Shown: positions 35,171-44,055 of the stretch, one piece after another
Layout: every line of letters starts with the position of its first letter
Position numbering within the stretch: the stretch's first letter is position 1
Source: an uncultured Pirellula sp.
GTDB lineage: Bacteria; Planctomycetota; Planctomycetia; Pirellulales; Pirellulaceae
Direction of reading: 5' to 3'
Length of the DNA: 64,000 nucleotides
Assembly (NCBI GenBank): GCA_903858115.1
Contig: CAIOHR010000055.1
Span: forward strand, 310,001 to 374,000
Position numbers and translations under genes: made by a program
Notes under the pieces: model-generated
Database searches by the model: none
Told to the model about the DNA's origin: nothing
Seen by the model: only the letters and a program-made list of their open reading frames with translations

Positions 35171-36742
35171 TTAATTTGTTGGAGTGGAGCGGTTGGTAGC
35201 CAGGACAACTTTTGAATGACAAAGGTAATCGTGTAACGCTTTTCGATCTTTTCGAAGCAGGATGATTCCAGCATCTGCTGCGAGGAATAGAGCCAGAATC
35301 AGATCGGGCCATCTGCCAATCTGTTCGTAAAAAAGCGACATATAGATTACAAGTGGCCCGAGCCAAGCAAGCGCATTTCGCAGGACTTCGCGGGTAACCA
35401 ACTGCTCACGCCGCGGAGGCAAACCATTCTCTTCGACAATGCGAAGTTGAAACAGATAACGTCCAAGCGATCTCCATCCTCGGTATACCAATAGGAGATA
35501 AACTGCGGGTACGACCAACGATGCGAAAGCGATGATGGGAATCATCCAGTAAAGGCCTCTGGTCTTAAACTGATTGTTGTCATCTCTCACTGATAAGAAA
35601 AGGATTGTAAAGGCGAATGGCGATAGGCAAACGAGGAACATTAGCTGATCGATGATGTATCCCATCAACCGAGGGGCAAACCCTGCGGTGGTCGTGCTCA
35701 CAGGTTGGATCGACCGTAAATCCGTGCGCAGTTCCTGGTAGGACGCGTATCGTTCTTCTGGCGTCTTGGCAAGCAGCTTGGAAATGATCGTAGCGAATTC
35801 TCGTGGAATATGATTGGGCCATTCCGCTGGGAAGTCTATTGTCGCCGTTAAGTGAGTGGATAGCCGTTCTCGCACCGTCTCGCCGTGAAGAGCGAATGGC
35901 AGGCGACCGAAGACAAGCTCGAACAATGTCACTCCGAGTGCATACATGTCGGATTGGGTACTGACTGTCCCGTCCAGTACTTCCGGCGCCAAATAGGCAG
36001 GTGTGCCTGAAACCACTCCAGACTTTTCATTGGAGGGAAGGCTAGAAAGGCCGAAGTCAGACAGTTTGATATCCTGCTCCGAGGTCAGCAACAAGTTTGC
36101 AGGTTTTACATCACCATGGACGATACCAAATTGGTGCGCGTGCTCCAGAGCGGATGCAACCTGAATGCCATATCGGATAGCATCGCCGTACGAGACGGGT
36201 CCCTCCAACTTCATTTTCTCCGCTAGTGTTGGGCCTGGAAGCAGTTCCATGGCTAGAAATGGCTCTTCGCCTTCACGGCCGACATAATAAATCGTTACGA
36301 CATTTGGGTGGTTTAGACGAGCTTGGGCAATTGCTTCCCGAAGCATAGCTGCAACGCGAAAATCTAGATCTTTGCCGGACTGTCGCATTACTTTCACAGC
36401 GACAAATCGTTGAAGAGAGGTATCAAGTGCACGAAACACCGATCCCATTCCACCATTGCCTAGCTTCTTGTCGAGTCGAAAGTGGCCATACTGCTCCTGT
36501 TGCACTTCATCGATCGAATGAAGCTCTAGGTGCGAAATATGACATGGCTCTTCTAGTCCTGAAATCGAAACCGTCGCGCTCATCGCGGTTCGCAGCGCCT
36601 CGGGCTGAACAATGCGATGACACTTCGGACACTTGCCCCCTTGCTCTAACTGGACGTGGAATTCCGTGCCGCAAACGCAGCGATAAAGCAGACGCTTCAT
36701 CGTTGGGGGGTGTTTGAGATCAGATCTGTGCTTGGATTCCAT
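35171..36742 (-). CDS. Ser/Thr protein kinase with N-terminal zinc ribbon and C-terminal RDD domain
   Basis: 523 residues; ATG 36700 (MKRLLYRCVCGTEF) is an equally plausible start. The N-terminal CxC/CxxC set (CVCG, CPKC) looks like a zinc ribbon. Kinase motifs: GNGGMGSV loop (95-102), VAVK (K117), catalytic loop HGDVKPANLLL (D211, N216), DFG (D229), and APE. The usual HRD is HGD here, so the activation-loop Arg contact is missing (a 'non-RD' kinase). An RDD membrane domain of about 160 residues (from PRLMGYIIDQLMFLVC, several hydrophobic helices) anchors it. Target unknown. It precedes aroB by 23 bases. Confidence 0.92.
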   Translation of the reverse strand: MESKHRSDLKHPPTMKRLLYRCVCGTEFHVQLEQGGKCPKCHRIVQPEALRTAMSATVSISGLEEPCHISHLELHSIDEVQQEQYGHFRLDKKLGNGGMGSVFRALDTSLQRFVAVKVMRQSGKDLDFRVAAMLREAIAQARLNHPNVVTIYYVGREGEEPFLAMELLPGPTLAEKMKLEGPVSYGDAIRYGIQVASALEHAHQFGIVHGDVKPANLLLTSEQDIKLSDFGLSSLPSNEKSGVVSGTPAYLAPEVLDGTVSTQSDMYALGVTLFELVFGRLPFALHGETVRERLSTHLTATIDFPAEWPNHIPREFATIISKLLAKTPEERYASYQELRTDLRSIQPVSTTTAGFAPRLMGYIIDQLMFLVCLSPFAFTILFLSVRDDNNQFKTRGLYWMIPIIAFASLVVPAVYLLLVYRGWRSLGRYLFQLRIVEENGLPPRREQLVTREVLRNALAWLGPLVIYMSLFYEQIGRWPDLILALFLAADAGIILLRKDRKALHDYLCHSKVVLATNRSTPTN

Positions 36743-36803
36743 CCAAGAATTCTAGTCGATCTTCGATTTCTTGCAGCAGAACGACAGGCGTTCTATCGAG
36801 ACT

Positions 36804-37925
36804 TTATGCTGCATGCTTCCAGGTACTTCGATTTTCGGGAATAGCTTTTTCTTTGCTTTCCTTCGCAGCAAGGCTTCTCTGCCACAATTCACGAATCTCC
36901 CCCAATAGGCTTCGTTTGACCGTTTCTCGAAAAAGACTGTCTGAGGGGAGTCCCGCCATAAGTCGTCGATGCGCGCGTCCCAAATTGTGATAGGGTATGC
37001 TTGGAAACAGGTGATGCGTTGCGTGATAACGTGTCCCGGTAGGCCCCCAGAGCTCCGTCATCCACGGGTTGTACGGGTAATCACAGGAATCCAATAATTG
37101 CTGCTCAAAAGTCAGTTCAGCGCCATGTCCCGTCCAGCGATGCGATCCTAAGGTGCGAACGTTGTTGAGGATGATGATGCAGACACTGACGGCGTATGCA
37201 TGTACCCAAAACGGATCCAACCATGTTTTTGCAATCAGCGGACCATGCAGGATAACGAACCACGCGACAAAAAAACAAGCGAGTTCTTGTATTCGCATGA
37301 TTCGGTAAACTCGCTTCGCAGCCTCGGGACGCACGTACAGAATATCCATTACCATCGTCGAAGCATGAGCAAAAGTCCATTTTCGGATGGATGGTACTAA
37401 CCACGAAAGAGGGGTTAGTACGCCCCATCTTGCTATTGCAACGAAGGGAGTAACTAGAGTGCCAAGCATATACAAAATTATGGCAGTGGGAGGCTGATGG
37501 CTTAGGTTGAGGTACTCGCCGTCCTCGTCCGTTCCATACGTTTTTCGTCGATGGTGATCGATGTGAGGATAGTAAGTAAACGATGGGATCATCAACGGAA
37601 TGCCGCACAGGATATTCCAAACGACTCGAAATGTAGTCCAGCCTTCTCGTGGAAGATGCACGAGTTCGTGAGTGAACATGGCTGCTCTAAGAAACAAAAG
37701 AACCGAAGCGACAAGCAATAAGCCTTTCGTAACGATCTCGACTGGCAGGCTCGCATTCAGCCACTGGGTAGAATTGACATTCAACGCAAAGCATGCATGG
37801 CCGACAATGATTGTGGCCAGGAAATCAACCCAAAAGATTTTGGCGGACGGGGCGTGAAGGTCCTTTACCAATTCTTTGGCTTGCCGAATCGAAAATCTTG
37901 CAGTTTCCAGGGAGCTTAGTTCCAT
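36804..37925 (-). CDS. Membrane fatty acid desaturase-like protein
   Basis: 373 residues. The three histidine clusters of the membrane di-iron desaturases are clear: HELVHLPREGW, HIDHHRRKTYGT, and HATHHLFPSIPYHNLGRAHR near the C-terminus. Several hydrophobic segments flank them. Such enzymes introduce double bonds into fatty acyl chains, or hydroxylate related lipids, using O2. No ferredoxin or acyl-carrier gene is adjacent. It ends 60 bases before the kinase gene on the same strand. Substrate position cannot be inferred. Confidence 0.92.
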   Translation of the reverse strand: MELSSLETARFSIRQAKELVKDLHAPSAKIFWVDFLATIIVGHACFALNVNSTQWLNASLPVEIVTKGLLLVASVLLFLRAAMFTHELVHLPREGWTTFRVVWNILCGIPLMIPSFTYYPHIDHHRRKTYGTDEDGEYLNLSHQPPTAIILYMLGTLVTPFVAIARWGVLTPLSWLVPSIRKWTFAHASTMVMDILYVRPEAAKRVYRIMRIQELACFFVAWFVILHGPLIAKTWLDPFWVHAYAVSVCIIILNNVRTLGSHRWTGHGAELTFEQQLLDSCDYPYNPWMTELWGPTGTRYHATHHLFPSIPYHNLGRAHRRLMAGLPSDSLFRETVKRSLLGEIRELWQRSLAAKESKEKAIPENRSTWKHAA

Positions 37926-38306
37926 GCTTTTCCTTCTGCGAGCTAGCGTGCTGATCGGGATGAGGTATCGGCTAAGCGATTGACCACATTTTGATCAGAA
38001 TAGACCACAAGTTAAAAGCTTCCTAAACTCACCGGTGCATCTGAATTCAGACCTAAAGGGGATCGAGACGCCATTAAGACATACAGGAAGAACGTGGACT
38101 TTACAGGTTAGGCAAAATCTTGCTAGAAAAATGAGTATTTATTTTGTTGTTCGCGGGCTCTAGCTGTTGAAGACTGCATCGCTTCCCATGAAAATAGAGG
38201 AATGGTGCAAATGAGATCATTGGCTCTGAAATCTTCTGGTTTTTCCATTGCCTAAATCATTTCTGCCGATCGGTAATGATTACGATCGAATCCAAAGTAA
38301 ATAACA
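37926..38306. other. Intergenic region between divergent desaturase and VWA genes
   Basis: About 380 bases, noticeably AT-richer than the flanking genes. No frame, hairpin or repeat stands out. It must hold the promoters of both neighbours, but I find no convincing -35/-10 pair. Confidence 0.5.
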
Positions 38307-40409
38307 ATGCTGAAACGAATTGAGCAAGTAGAACTTGGAGCCATTCAAGATCCTGAAGATACAACTATCGTTGATTCGGAGATAACCATTGGTGACGTGA
38401 TGGATCTCGATGGAAAAATTGAGGGGGAATCCGTAGAAGAAACGAGCAGGTGGCTTGATGCGGAAACCAAGTCATTTTTGGTGAGTATGTTTATTCACTT
38501 GACCCTGATTGTCGGGCTGGCGTCTTACACTGTCGTTACACAGCCAGAAATCTTGCGAGTGTTGATCGATTCTTCTCCGATCGCCGAGGAGCAGTTGCCC
38601 ATCGATGTCTTGAACGAGATTGCGTATTCAGATGCACCGACGGAAGAAATTGGTGCGAATTCTGTTGGCCAAGCGGACATGGCTCTATCGACCGCAACCG
38701 TGCTGGCCGACATTTCTGAGATCCCATCGATTCCGGTCGACGTCTCAATTCCCAACGGAGATTTTACGGTTTCCGTGGATATCAAGACCGCGGTGGGGAT
38801 TACCGAAGCTCCGAATGCAGTGAAGGGCATGACGGGTGTTGGCGAGACGGGTACAGATGGCGCAGTGGATCGAATAACCTACGAGCTATTGCAAGCAATC
38901 GAGCAAAGACCGACGTTGGTTGTTTGGCTATTTGACAGTTCAGTTTCGATGATGAAGCGTCGCGAAGAGATACGGGATCGGTTCGAACGAATTTATCGTG
39001 AACTGGGAATCGTACAGGAGGAGAAGAAGAAACGATCGACTGGAATGGATCAGAGCCAAGTTCTTTTGACTGGGATCGTCTCCTTTGGAAAGGATGTTAA
39101 GTTCTTGACCAAGACCCCGACGGCCGATTTGTCGGAGATTCGAGCCGCCATCGATGATATCGAACTAGACGAGTCTGGCGTGGAGATGGTCTTTAGTGCG
39201 ATCCATACCGTGGCGGATAAATACAAATCCATGCGAGTTTCGCGAGGTGTCAACGACCCTGAACGAAACGTTATTTTGATCACGATCACTGACGAACGGG
39301 GGGATGATACCAATGCTGCCGAGAACGCAATTTCTCTCTGTAGAAAATTCGGGATTCAGTCTCATGTGCTGGGTGTTCCCGCTCCCTTTGGCCGCGAATT
39401 CACTTACATCAAGTTTGTCGACCCCGATCCCAAGTATGACCAGACTCCTGATTGGAGACAGGTCGATCAAGGTCCGGAGACGCTCGTTCCAGAGCGAGTT
39501 CAGTTAGGTTACCAAGACAATTACTTTGAGGAACCTGTAATCGACTCCGGCTTTGGTCCCTATGCATTGTCTCGAATGTGCTATGAAACCGGCGGAATCT
39601 ACTTTTCCATTCATCCAAATCGAAAGACCGGGCGTCGAATTGATAATCGCGAAGTGGAAGCGTTTGCTTCCAGGATGAGTTATTTCTTCGATCCGGAAAC
39701 CATGGAATCCTACCGCCCTGACTATGTACCCGATTCCGAGTACCTGAGTCGAATTCAAAAGAGTCCGATGCGCGGTGTACTCGTACAAGCGGCAAAACTT
39801 TCTAGAGTCGGCACTCTCGACAAACCTCAACAAGTATTCATCAAGCGTGAGGAAGCTACGTTTATTCGAGAACTCACAGTCGCCCAGCAAGAGTCTGCTC
39901 GATTGGCGCCGGAGCTTATCTCTTTGTGTTCGATGCTTGCCGAGGGAGAAAAGTTTAGGGCCAAGGAGACTTCCCCTCGGTGGTTGGCTAGTTTTGATTT
40001 GTCGTACGGAACATCCCTTGCCGCCAAAGTCCGTGCGGAATCGTACAATGCGATGCTTGCGAAAGCGAAACGCGGGATGAATTTTGAGAAGAAAGAAAGC
40101 AATACGTGGAATCTTCGACCGAGCGATTCTATTGGCCAGGACAGTAAAATGGAGAAAGAGGCAAAGCTAGCGCGAGAGTTATTGCAGAGTGTTGTCGACT
40201 TGCACGCGGGAACTCCGTGGGCGTTGCTCGCTTCGCGCGAACTTGAGATGCCTCTCGGTTGGCAATGGCAGGAGGGTTTTACCGATCTGACGCCGCCCAA
40301 ACCACAACCGAATCGCCCTACCCCTAACAATCCACCTCGACCAGCTTCGGATGAAGAAGCGAGGATGCTGAAACCCCCTCCACCAAAACGCCCCGCCACA
40401 AAAATATAA
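38307..40409 (+). CDS. Membrane-anchored VWA-domain protein
   Basis: 700 residues. A short cytoplasmic N-terminus precedes one TM helix (FLVSMFIHLTLIVGLASYTVV, about 52-72). A periplasmic linker follows, then a von Willebrand A domain starting near residue 205 with the metal-site motif DSSVS (D-x-S-x-S, in VVWLFDSSVSM) and further VWA features (ILITITDERGDD). After the VWA domain (about 430) is a helical region, and the tail is Pro-rich (PPKPQPNRPTPNNPP). It probably binds a partner protein or matrix in the envelope. A terminator-like hairpin follows, so it is likely monocistronic. Partner unknown. Confidence 0.88.
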   Translation: MLKRIEQVELGAIQDPEDTTIVDSEITIGDVMDLDGKIEGESVEETSRWLDAETKSFLVSMFIHLTLIVGLASYTVVTQPEILRVLIDSSPIAEEQLPIDVLNEIAYSDAPTEEIGANSVGQADMALSTATVLADISEIPSIPVDVSIPNGDFTVSVDIKTAVGITEAPNAVKGMTGVGETGTDGAVDRITYELLQAIEQRPTLVVWLFDSSVSMMKRREEIRDRFERIYRELGIVQEEKKKRSTGMDQSQVLLTGIVSFGKDVKFLTKTPTADLSEIRAAIDDIELDESGVEMVFSAIHTVADKYKSMRVSRGVNDPERNVILITITDERGDDTNAAENAISLCRKFGIQSHVLGVPAPFGREFTYIKFVDPDPKYDQTPDWRQVDQGPETLVPERVQLGYQDNYFEEPVIDSGFGPYALSRMCYETGGIYFSIHPNRKTGRRIDNREVEAFASRMSYFFDPETMESYRPDYVPDSEYLSRIQKSPMRGVLVQAAKLSRVGTLDKPQQVFIKREEATFIRELTVAQQESARLAPELISLCSMLAEGEKFRAKETSPRWLASFDLSYGTSLAAKVRAESYNAMLAKAKRGMNFEKKESNTWNLRPSDSIGQDSKMEKEAKLARELLQSVVDLHAGTPWALLASRELEMPLGWQWQEGFTDLTPPKPQPNRPTPNNPPRPASDEEARMLKPPPPKRPATKI

Positions 40410-40427
40410 AAGCTCGTCTATAATCAG

Positions 40428-40449
40428 GATGCCGGCGCTGGCATCTTTT
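40428..40449 (+). terminator. Intrinsic terminator after the VWA gene
   Basis: GATGCC (40428-40433) pairs with GGCATC (40440-40445) across GGCGCT, followed by TTTT (40446-40449). An outer pair AAGCTCG (40410-40416)/CGAGCTT (40454-40460) could extend the structure. It separates the VWA gene from the WecA-like gene. Confidence 0.6.
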
Positions 40450-40474
40450 CTCCCGAGCTTGGACCCATCTGTTA

Positions 40475-41656
40475 ATGACCAATGATCTGTTTATCGCAGT
40501 TTGCGTTCTGGCTGTGACTGTTGTTCCATCGTTTCTCATCTCGTTGGTTGTAGTCGGTTGGGTGCGGAAGAACGCTGTGCGATTGGGATTGATGGACCAG
40601 CCCAGTGAAAGAAAAGTTCATACGACTCCTATTCCACGAGGCGGAGGAATCGGAATCGCAAGCGGAGTTTTGCTGACATTTGCGATCGGAGCTTTGTTGA
40701 CATGGATTTCGAACGGCGAGCGATCGCTGATTGGAAGCGTGCTACCAGAGTCGGTCAGAGCTTACCTGCCGGGGCTTTTGAGCAGGCTACCGCAATTCGC
40801 GGTTTTGGTAGGTGGTGGAATTGCCTTAGCCGGCCTAGGTCTTTTGGACGATCGTTTCGGACTGCCGTGGCAACCGAGGCTGCTGATCGAGATCGTTGTT
40901 GCGGGAGCGGTTGTTTATGGACAAAACCTCCAGTTTACCGTGTTTATTCAGCTACCCTGGCTAACATCGATCTTGAGTGTCCTTTGGATTGTGCTCTTGA
41001 TCAACTCCTTTAACATGCTGGACAACATGGATGGATTGAGCGCGGGTGTTGCGACGATCGTTTGTGGGATGTTGTCTTTAATGCTGTTCATGACGAGTGA
41101 GGAAACGAGGGGCCAGCCACAGTTATTCGTTGCAGCGATGTTACTGGCATTGTTCGGCGGACTTATTGGATTTCTGCGATACAATTGGCCACCTGCCACG
41201 ATATTCATGGGGGATGCTGGAAGTTATTTTGTCGGTTATTGGATCGCGGTTTCGACTCTTTTGGCGACGTATGTTGACGCACGAGGAACAACACCCCATT
41301 CCGTCTTGGCACCTTTATGTCTTCTCGCCATTCCGATCTATGACACTCTCAGTGTTGTTTACCTGCGTCTTCGAGAAGGACGCAGTCCATTTCAAGCGGA
41401 CAAAAGACATTTCTCACATCGACTTGTCGACATGGGTTTGAGCAAAGAGCAAGCTGTGGTGGCGATTCATCTGGCAACACTGACCTGTTCTATCGGAGCG
41501 CTTTTGTTGCCGAGAACGGATCTTGTGGGCGCCGTCTTGGTAATTGCCATTGTTGTTTGCATGCTCGGGCTCGTAAGTGTGATTGAGGGATTGCTTCGAA
41601 AGTCGATCCGAAAGCCGATCGAATCTGGATTTTCCGATAAGGAACCTTCGAAGTGA
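40475..41656 (+). CDS. WecA/MraY-family undecaprenyl-phosphate glycosyl-1-phosphate transferase
   Basis: 393 residues, about 10-11 hydrophobic helices. Family motifs: QPSERKVHTTPIPRGGGIG, LLDDRFGLPWQPRLLIEI (Asp-Asp), NSFNMLDNMDGLSAG, PPATIFMGDAGSYFVGY, and DKRHFSHRLVDMG. Enzymes of this group transfer a sugar-1-phosphate (often GlcNAc or a related sugar) from UDP-sugar to undecaprenyl phosphate, starting O-antigen, teichoic acid or other envelope glycan synthesis. The sequence fits the WecA/TagO side better than MraY. It overlaps the next gene by 4 bases, so the two are translationally coupled, which suggests a glycan polymerisation/ligation locus. Donor sugar unknown. Confidence 0.93.
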   Translation: MTNDLFIAVCVLAVTVVPSFLISLVVVGWVRKNAVRLGLMDQPSERKVHTTPIPRGGGIGIASGVLLTFAIGALLTWISNGERSLIGSVLPESVRAYLPGLLSRLPQFAVLVGGGIALAGLGLLDDRFGLPWQPRLLIEIVVAGAVVYGQNLQFTVFIQLPWLTSILSVLWIVLLINSFNMLDNMDGLSAGVATIVCGMLSLMLFMTSEETRGQPQLFVAAMLLALFGGLIGFLRYNWPPATIFMGDAGSYFVGYWIAVSTLLATYVDARGTTPHSVLAPLCLLAIPIYDTLSVVYLRLREGRSPFQADKRHFSHRLVDMGLSKEQAVVAIHLATLTCSIGALLLPRTDLVGAVLVIAIVVCMLGLVSVIEGLLRKSIRKPIESGFSDKEPSK

Positions 41657-44016
41657 AAGTTGCCTCCGCTGATTTGCAAAAGTCCTCGTTGGTTCTTGCT
41701 CTGCCTGACAAGATTTCGCAGGTTTTGCTTGGAATCTACCTATTTCTTTCTCAATGGAACCCTTGCGACGCGACGGGGGTGATGACGGGCAATTCACTGG
41801 CATTGATCGTCGTAGGTCTCTTGCTTGGATTCTGCACTGCCGCAGCACGTGCTTGCGAATCGAAGTATATGGCTACGCCTAGCCCATGGAGAGGTTTCGT
41901 CTTCGTTTTTTGCATTTGGCTCGCTATTTGTGAACTGGTAGCATTGGCCAAAGGGTGCAACGGGCAATCTGCCCTGCTAGGTTTTTGGCAGACCATTGCA
42001 ATCGTTGGAGTAACGAGCACATGTATTCATCATGCGTCCGATCCTATTCGTCTAGCCACGATCGTTCGCTGGATGATTGGGCTGGCGACTGGATCAAGCG
42101 TCTATGCACTGTATCAGTTCTGGGTAAGCATGCCACGGTTGCGGTCGCAATTCAAAAACGACCCGACCCCATTTCTACAGTCGGAGGGAATTGAGAATGG
42201 TACGGCAACGGCTTTGCAATTCTATAATCGAGTCATGAGTGCAGAGCCAATGGGGCCATTCAATTTAACCAACTCACTTGCTGGCTTTGTGGCCCCCTGG
42301 TTGGTTGTTGCATGTCTGGCAGGTGGATTGCACCTTTACCGGAGGGAGTCGGATTCATTTAGCGATCGCAAAGCCAATTCGAGAATGAACCATGGAAATC
42401 CCGCGTTGTACTTAGTTTTGATTGGTGTTGTTGTGTTGCTGCTTGGCATGGCTCTGCTCTTGACGAAGAGTCGAACTGCATGGGTGGCGATGCTAACAGG
42501 CTTGCTGATGATCGCGTGCATGTATAGCAATGTTATCGTTCAAAAAAGATCTTTAAGGTGGGTTATTGTTGCTCTCGCTGCATTCGCGATTCCATTTGGT
42601 TTTGTTATTTGGAAAGATCCGCTGATCGTACTTGAGGCAGGTAAGTCTTTGGCGTATCGGGCCGACTACTGGAATGGTGCAGTGCAGCTAATCAAAAGAA
42701 GTCCTTGGTTTGGTTATGGTTCATTGAACTTTCAGTCGGTATACCCTCACGTCAAATCCATTACTGCATCCGAAACGCCTGCCGATCCTCATAACATGTG
42801 GATAGAAATTGCGATAGATACAGGTTTACCCGGCTTGATGATTGCGCTCCTAGCTGCAGTCTATCTTTGCAGTTTTTGTATTCGATTTTCGAAGAAGCGA
42901 TGGAAACAAGACGATGGAGAGATTGTCCACTATCATTCGGATAGTACCCCCTCACCAATCGCTTGGATCAGTATCGGATTTATGGTTGCGTCTATTGCAA
43001 CGATGCTAATGACATTTTTGTTTTCGTCGGATCAAGACACCGCAATCAGTTGTTTCCTTTTCGTTTTGGTCGCAGCAGTCCTCGCACGATTACTGCGTTT
43101 GGAAATCTGGGTCAGATTCGTTATCGAGAATGCGTCAATTATTGGGGGCTTGATCTTTGCCGTCACAGGTTTGCATCTTTGTTTTTCGGGAGGTTGGATG
43201 CAACCAGGAGCCATGAATACGATCGCCATCGCGATCGCCATGATATTGGCTGGACAAACGCAGAATCAGGAGTCTTCAGTCGTACTGTCGAAGTACCTTC
43301 CCGTTTTCAGTTTCATTGGTTGGATGTTGGCTTGCGGTGTGTTTGCGTATTCGACTTATTTTCCAGAAGTCCGACTGGCAAGATGGGAGACTGAAATGCA
43401 GTTTACCGATCCGATGCAACTGGATCTTGAGCGTGTAGAGTCCGCGTTTGATCTGCATCGTTATGCGCCGGGGCTTGCCGATCGGACTTTGGGGATCTGT
43501 TCTGGACGAATCATGGATACTCGGATCGGTAGCGGTACGCGGAATGCTTGGTTTACGGTTTACGAACGGGCGCGGCAGGAATTGCTAGGTCGAGACCGAA
43601 ATCAGTCGAATGCGAAAGATCGATGTGTCGAATGGGATTTGCAATTAGCTAATTCCTTTGAGACTCGTGAGCCCGATCGAAGTCTCTTTTTGTTTGCACG
43701 TGCAAAAACAACTGCGGAAGAAGCAGCTACGCAGTATCCCTCGTCGATCCAACTCCAGTTGCAGGCTGCGGTGCTAGAGGCTCAAGCTGGAGAGTGGAAA
43801 GCGGCTTCCGAGCGGCTAGATATCGTTGAAAAAATCGACAATGCCAACCCGCATTTGGATCGCAAGCTACGATTGACAACCGTGCGAGTTCCCCTCGGTT
43901 CTCAATCAATTCTTGGAACGTTTCAGGAAAATGAGCGAGTTGCTGGAACCCCCAATCAAGTACGGGGTGAACCAGTCTTTCAACGATTGCGTAGTCTGTC
44001 GCAAATGTCAAAATAG
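41653..44016 (+). CDS. O-antigen ligase/polymerase (Wzy_C)-family membrane protein with TPR-like tail
   Basis: 787 residues starting at GTG 41653, overlapping the WecA-like gene by 4 bases (GTGA). About a dozen hydrophobic helices span residues 15-560. The periplasmic loop of the family is seen in WFGYGSLNFQSVYP followed by DPHNMWIEIAIDTGLPGLMI. The last 200 residues are soluble and helical, with TPR-like spacing (QLQLQAAVLEAQAGEWKAASERLDI). Such proteins polymerise or ligate lipid-linked glycans in the periplasm. The tail is longer than in classical WaaL and may hold a partner. Exact reaction (ligase, polymerase or protein O-glycosylation) cannot be decided. Confidence 0.87.
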   Translation: MKVASADLQKSSLVLALPDKISQVLLGIYLFLSQWNPCDATGVMTGNSLALIVVGLLLGFCTAAARACESKYMATPSPWRGFVFVFCIWLAICELVALAKGCNGQSALLGFWQTIAIVGVTSTCIHHASDPIRLATIVRWMIGLATGSSVYALYQFWVSMPRLRSQFKNDPTPFLQSEGIENGTATALQFYNRVMSAEPMGPFNLTNSLAGFVAPWLVVACLAGGLHLYRRESDSFSDRKANSRMNHGNPALYLVLIGVVVLLLGMALLLTKSRTAWVAMLTGLLMIACMYSNVIVQKRSLRWVIVALAAFAIPFGFVIWKDPLIVLEAGKSLAYRADYWNGAVQLIKRSPWFGYGSLNFQSVYPHVKSITASETPADPHNMWIEIAIDTGLPGLMIALLAAVYLCSFCIRFSKKRWKQDDGEIVHYHSDSTPSPIAWISIGFMVASIATMLMTFLFSSDQDTAISCFLFVLVAAVLARLLRLEIWVRFVIENASIIGGLIFAVTGLHLCFSGGWMQPGAMNTIAIAIAMILAGQTQNQESSVVLSKYLPVFSFIGWMLACGVFAYSTYFPEVRLARWETEMQFTDPMQLDLERVESAFDLHRYAPGLADRTLGICSGRIMDTRIGSGTRNAWFTVYERARQELLGRDRNQSNAKDRCVEWDLQLANSFETREPDRSLFLFARAKTTAEEAATQYPSSIQLQLQAAVLEAQAGEWKAASERLDIVEKIDNANPHLDRKLRLTTVRVPLGSQSILGTFQENERVAGTPNQVRGEPVFQRLRSLSQMSK

Positions 44017-44055
44017 AGAGCAGACGATGGACTCTGACCTAATAATGGACCGCAA

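Noticed and set aside
34934..35366. N-terminal extension of aroB to 35366
   Set aside because: It would overlap the 3' end of the kinase gene and adds residues not found in AroB; ATG 35147 is the normal start.
40419..40424. TATAAT as a -10 box before the WecA-like gene
   Set aside because: No suitable -35 about 17 bases upstream, and the box lies just before the terminator hairpin that would stop its transcript.
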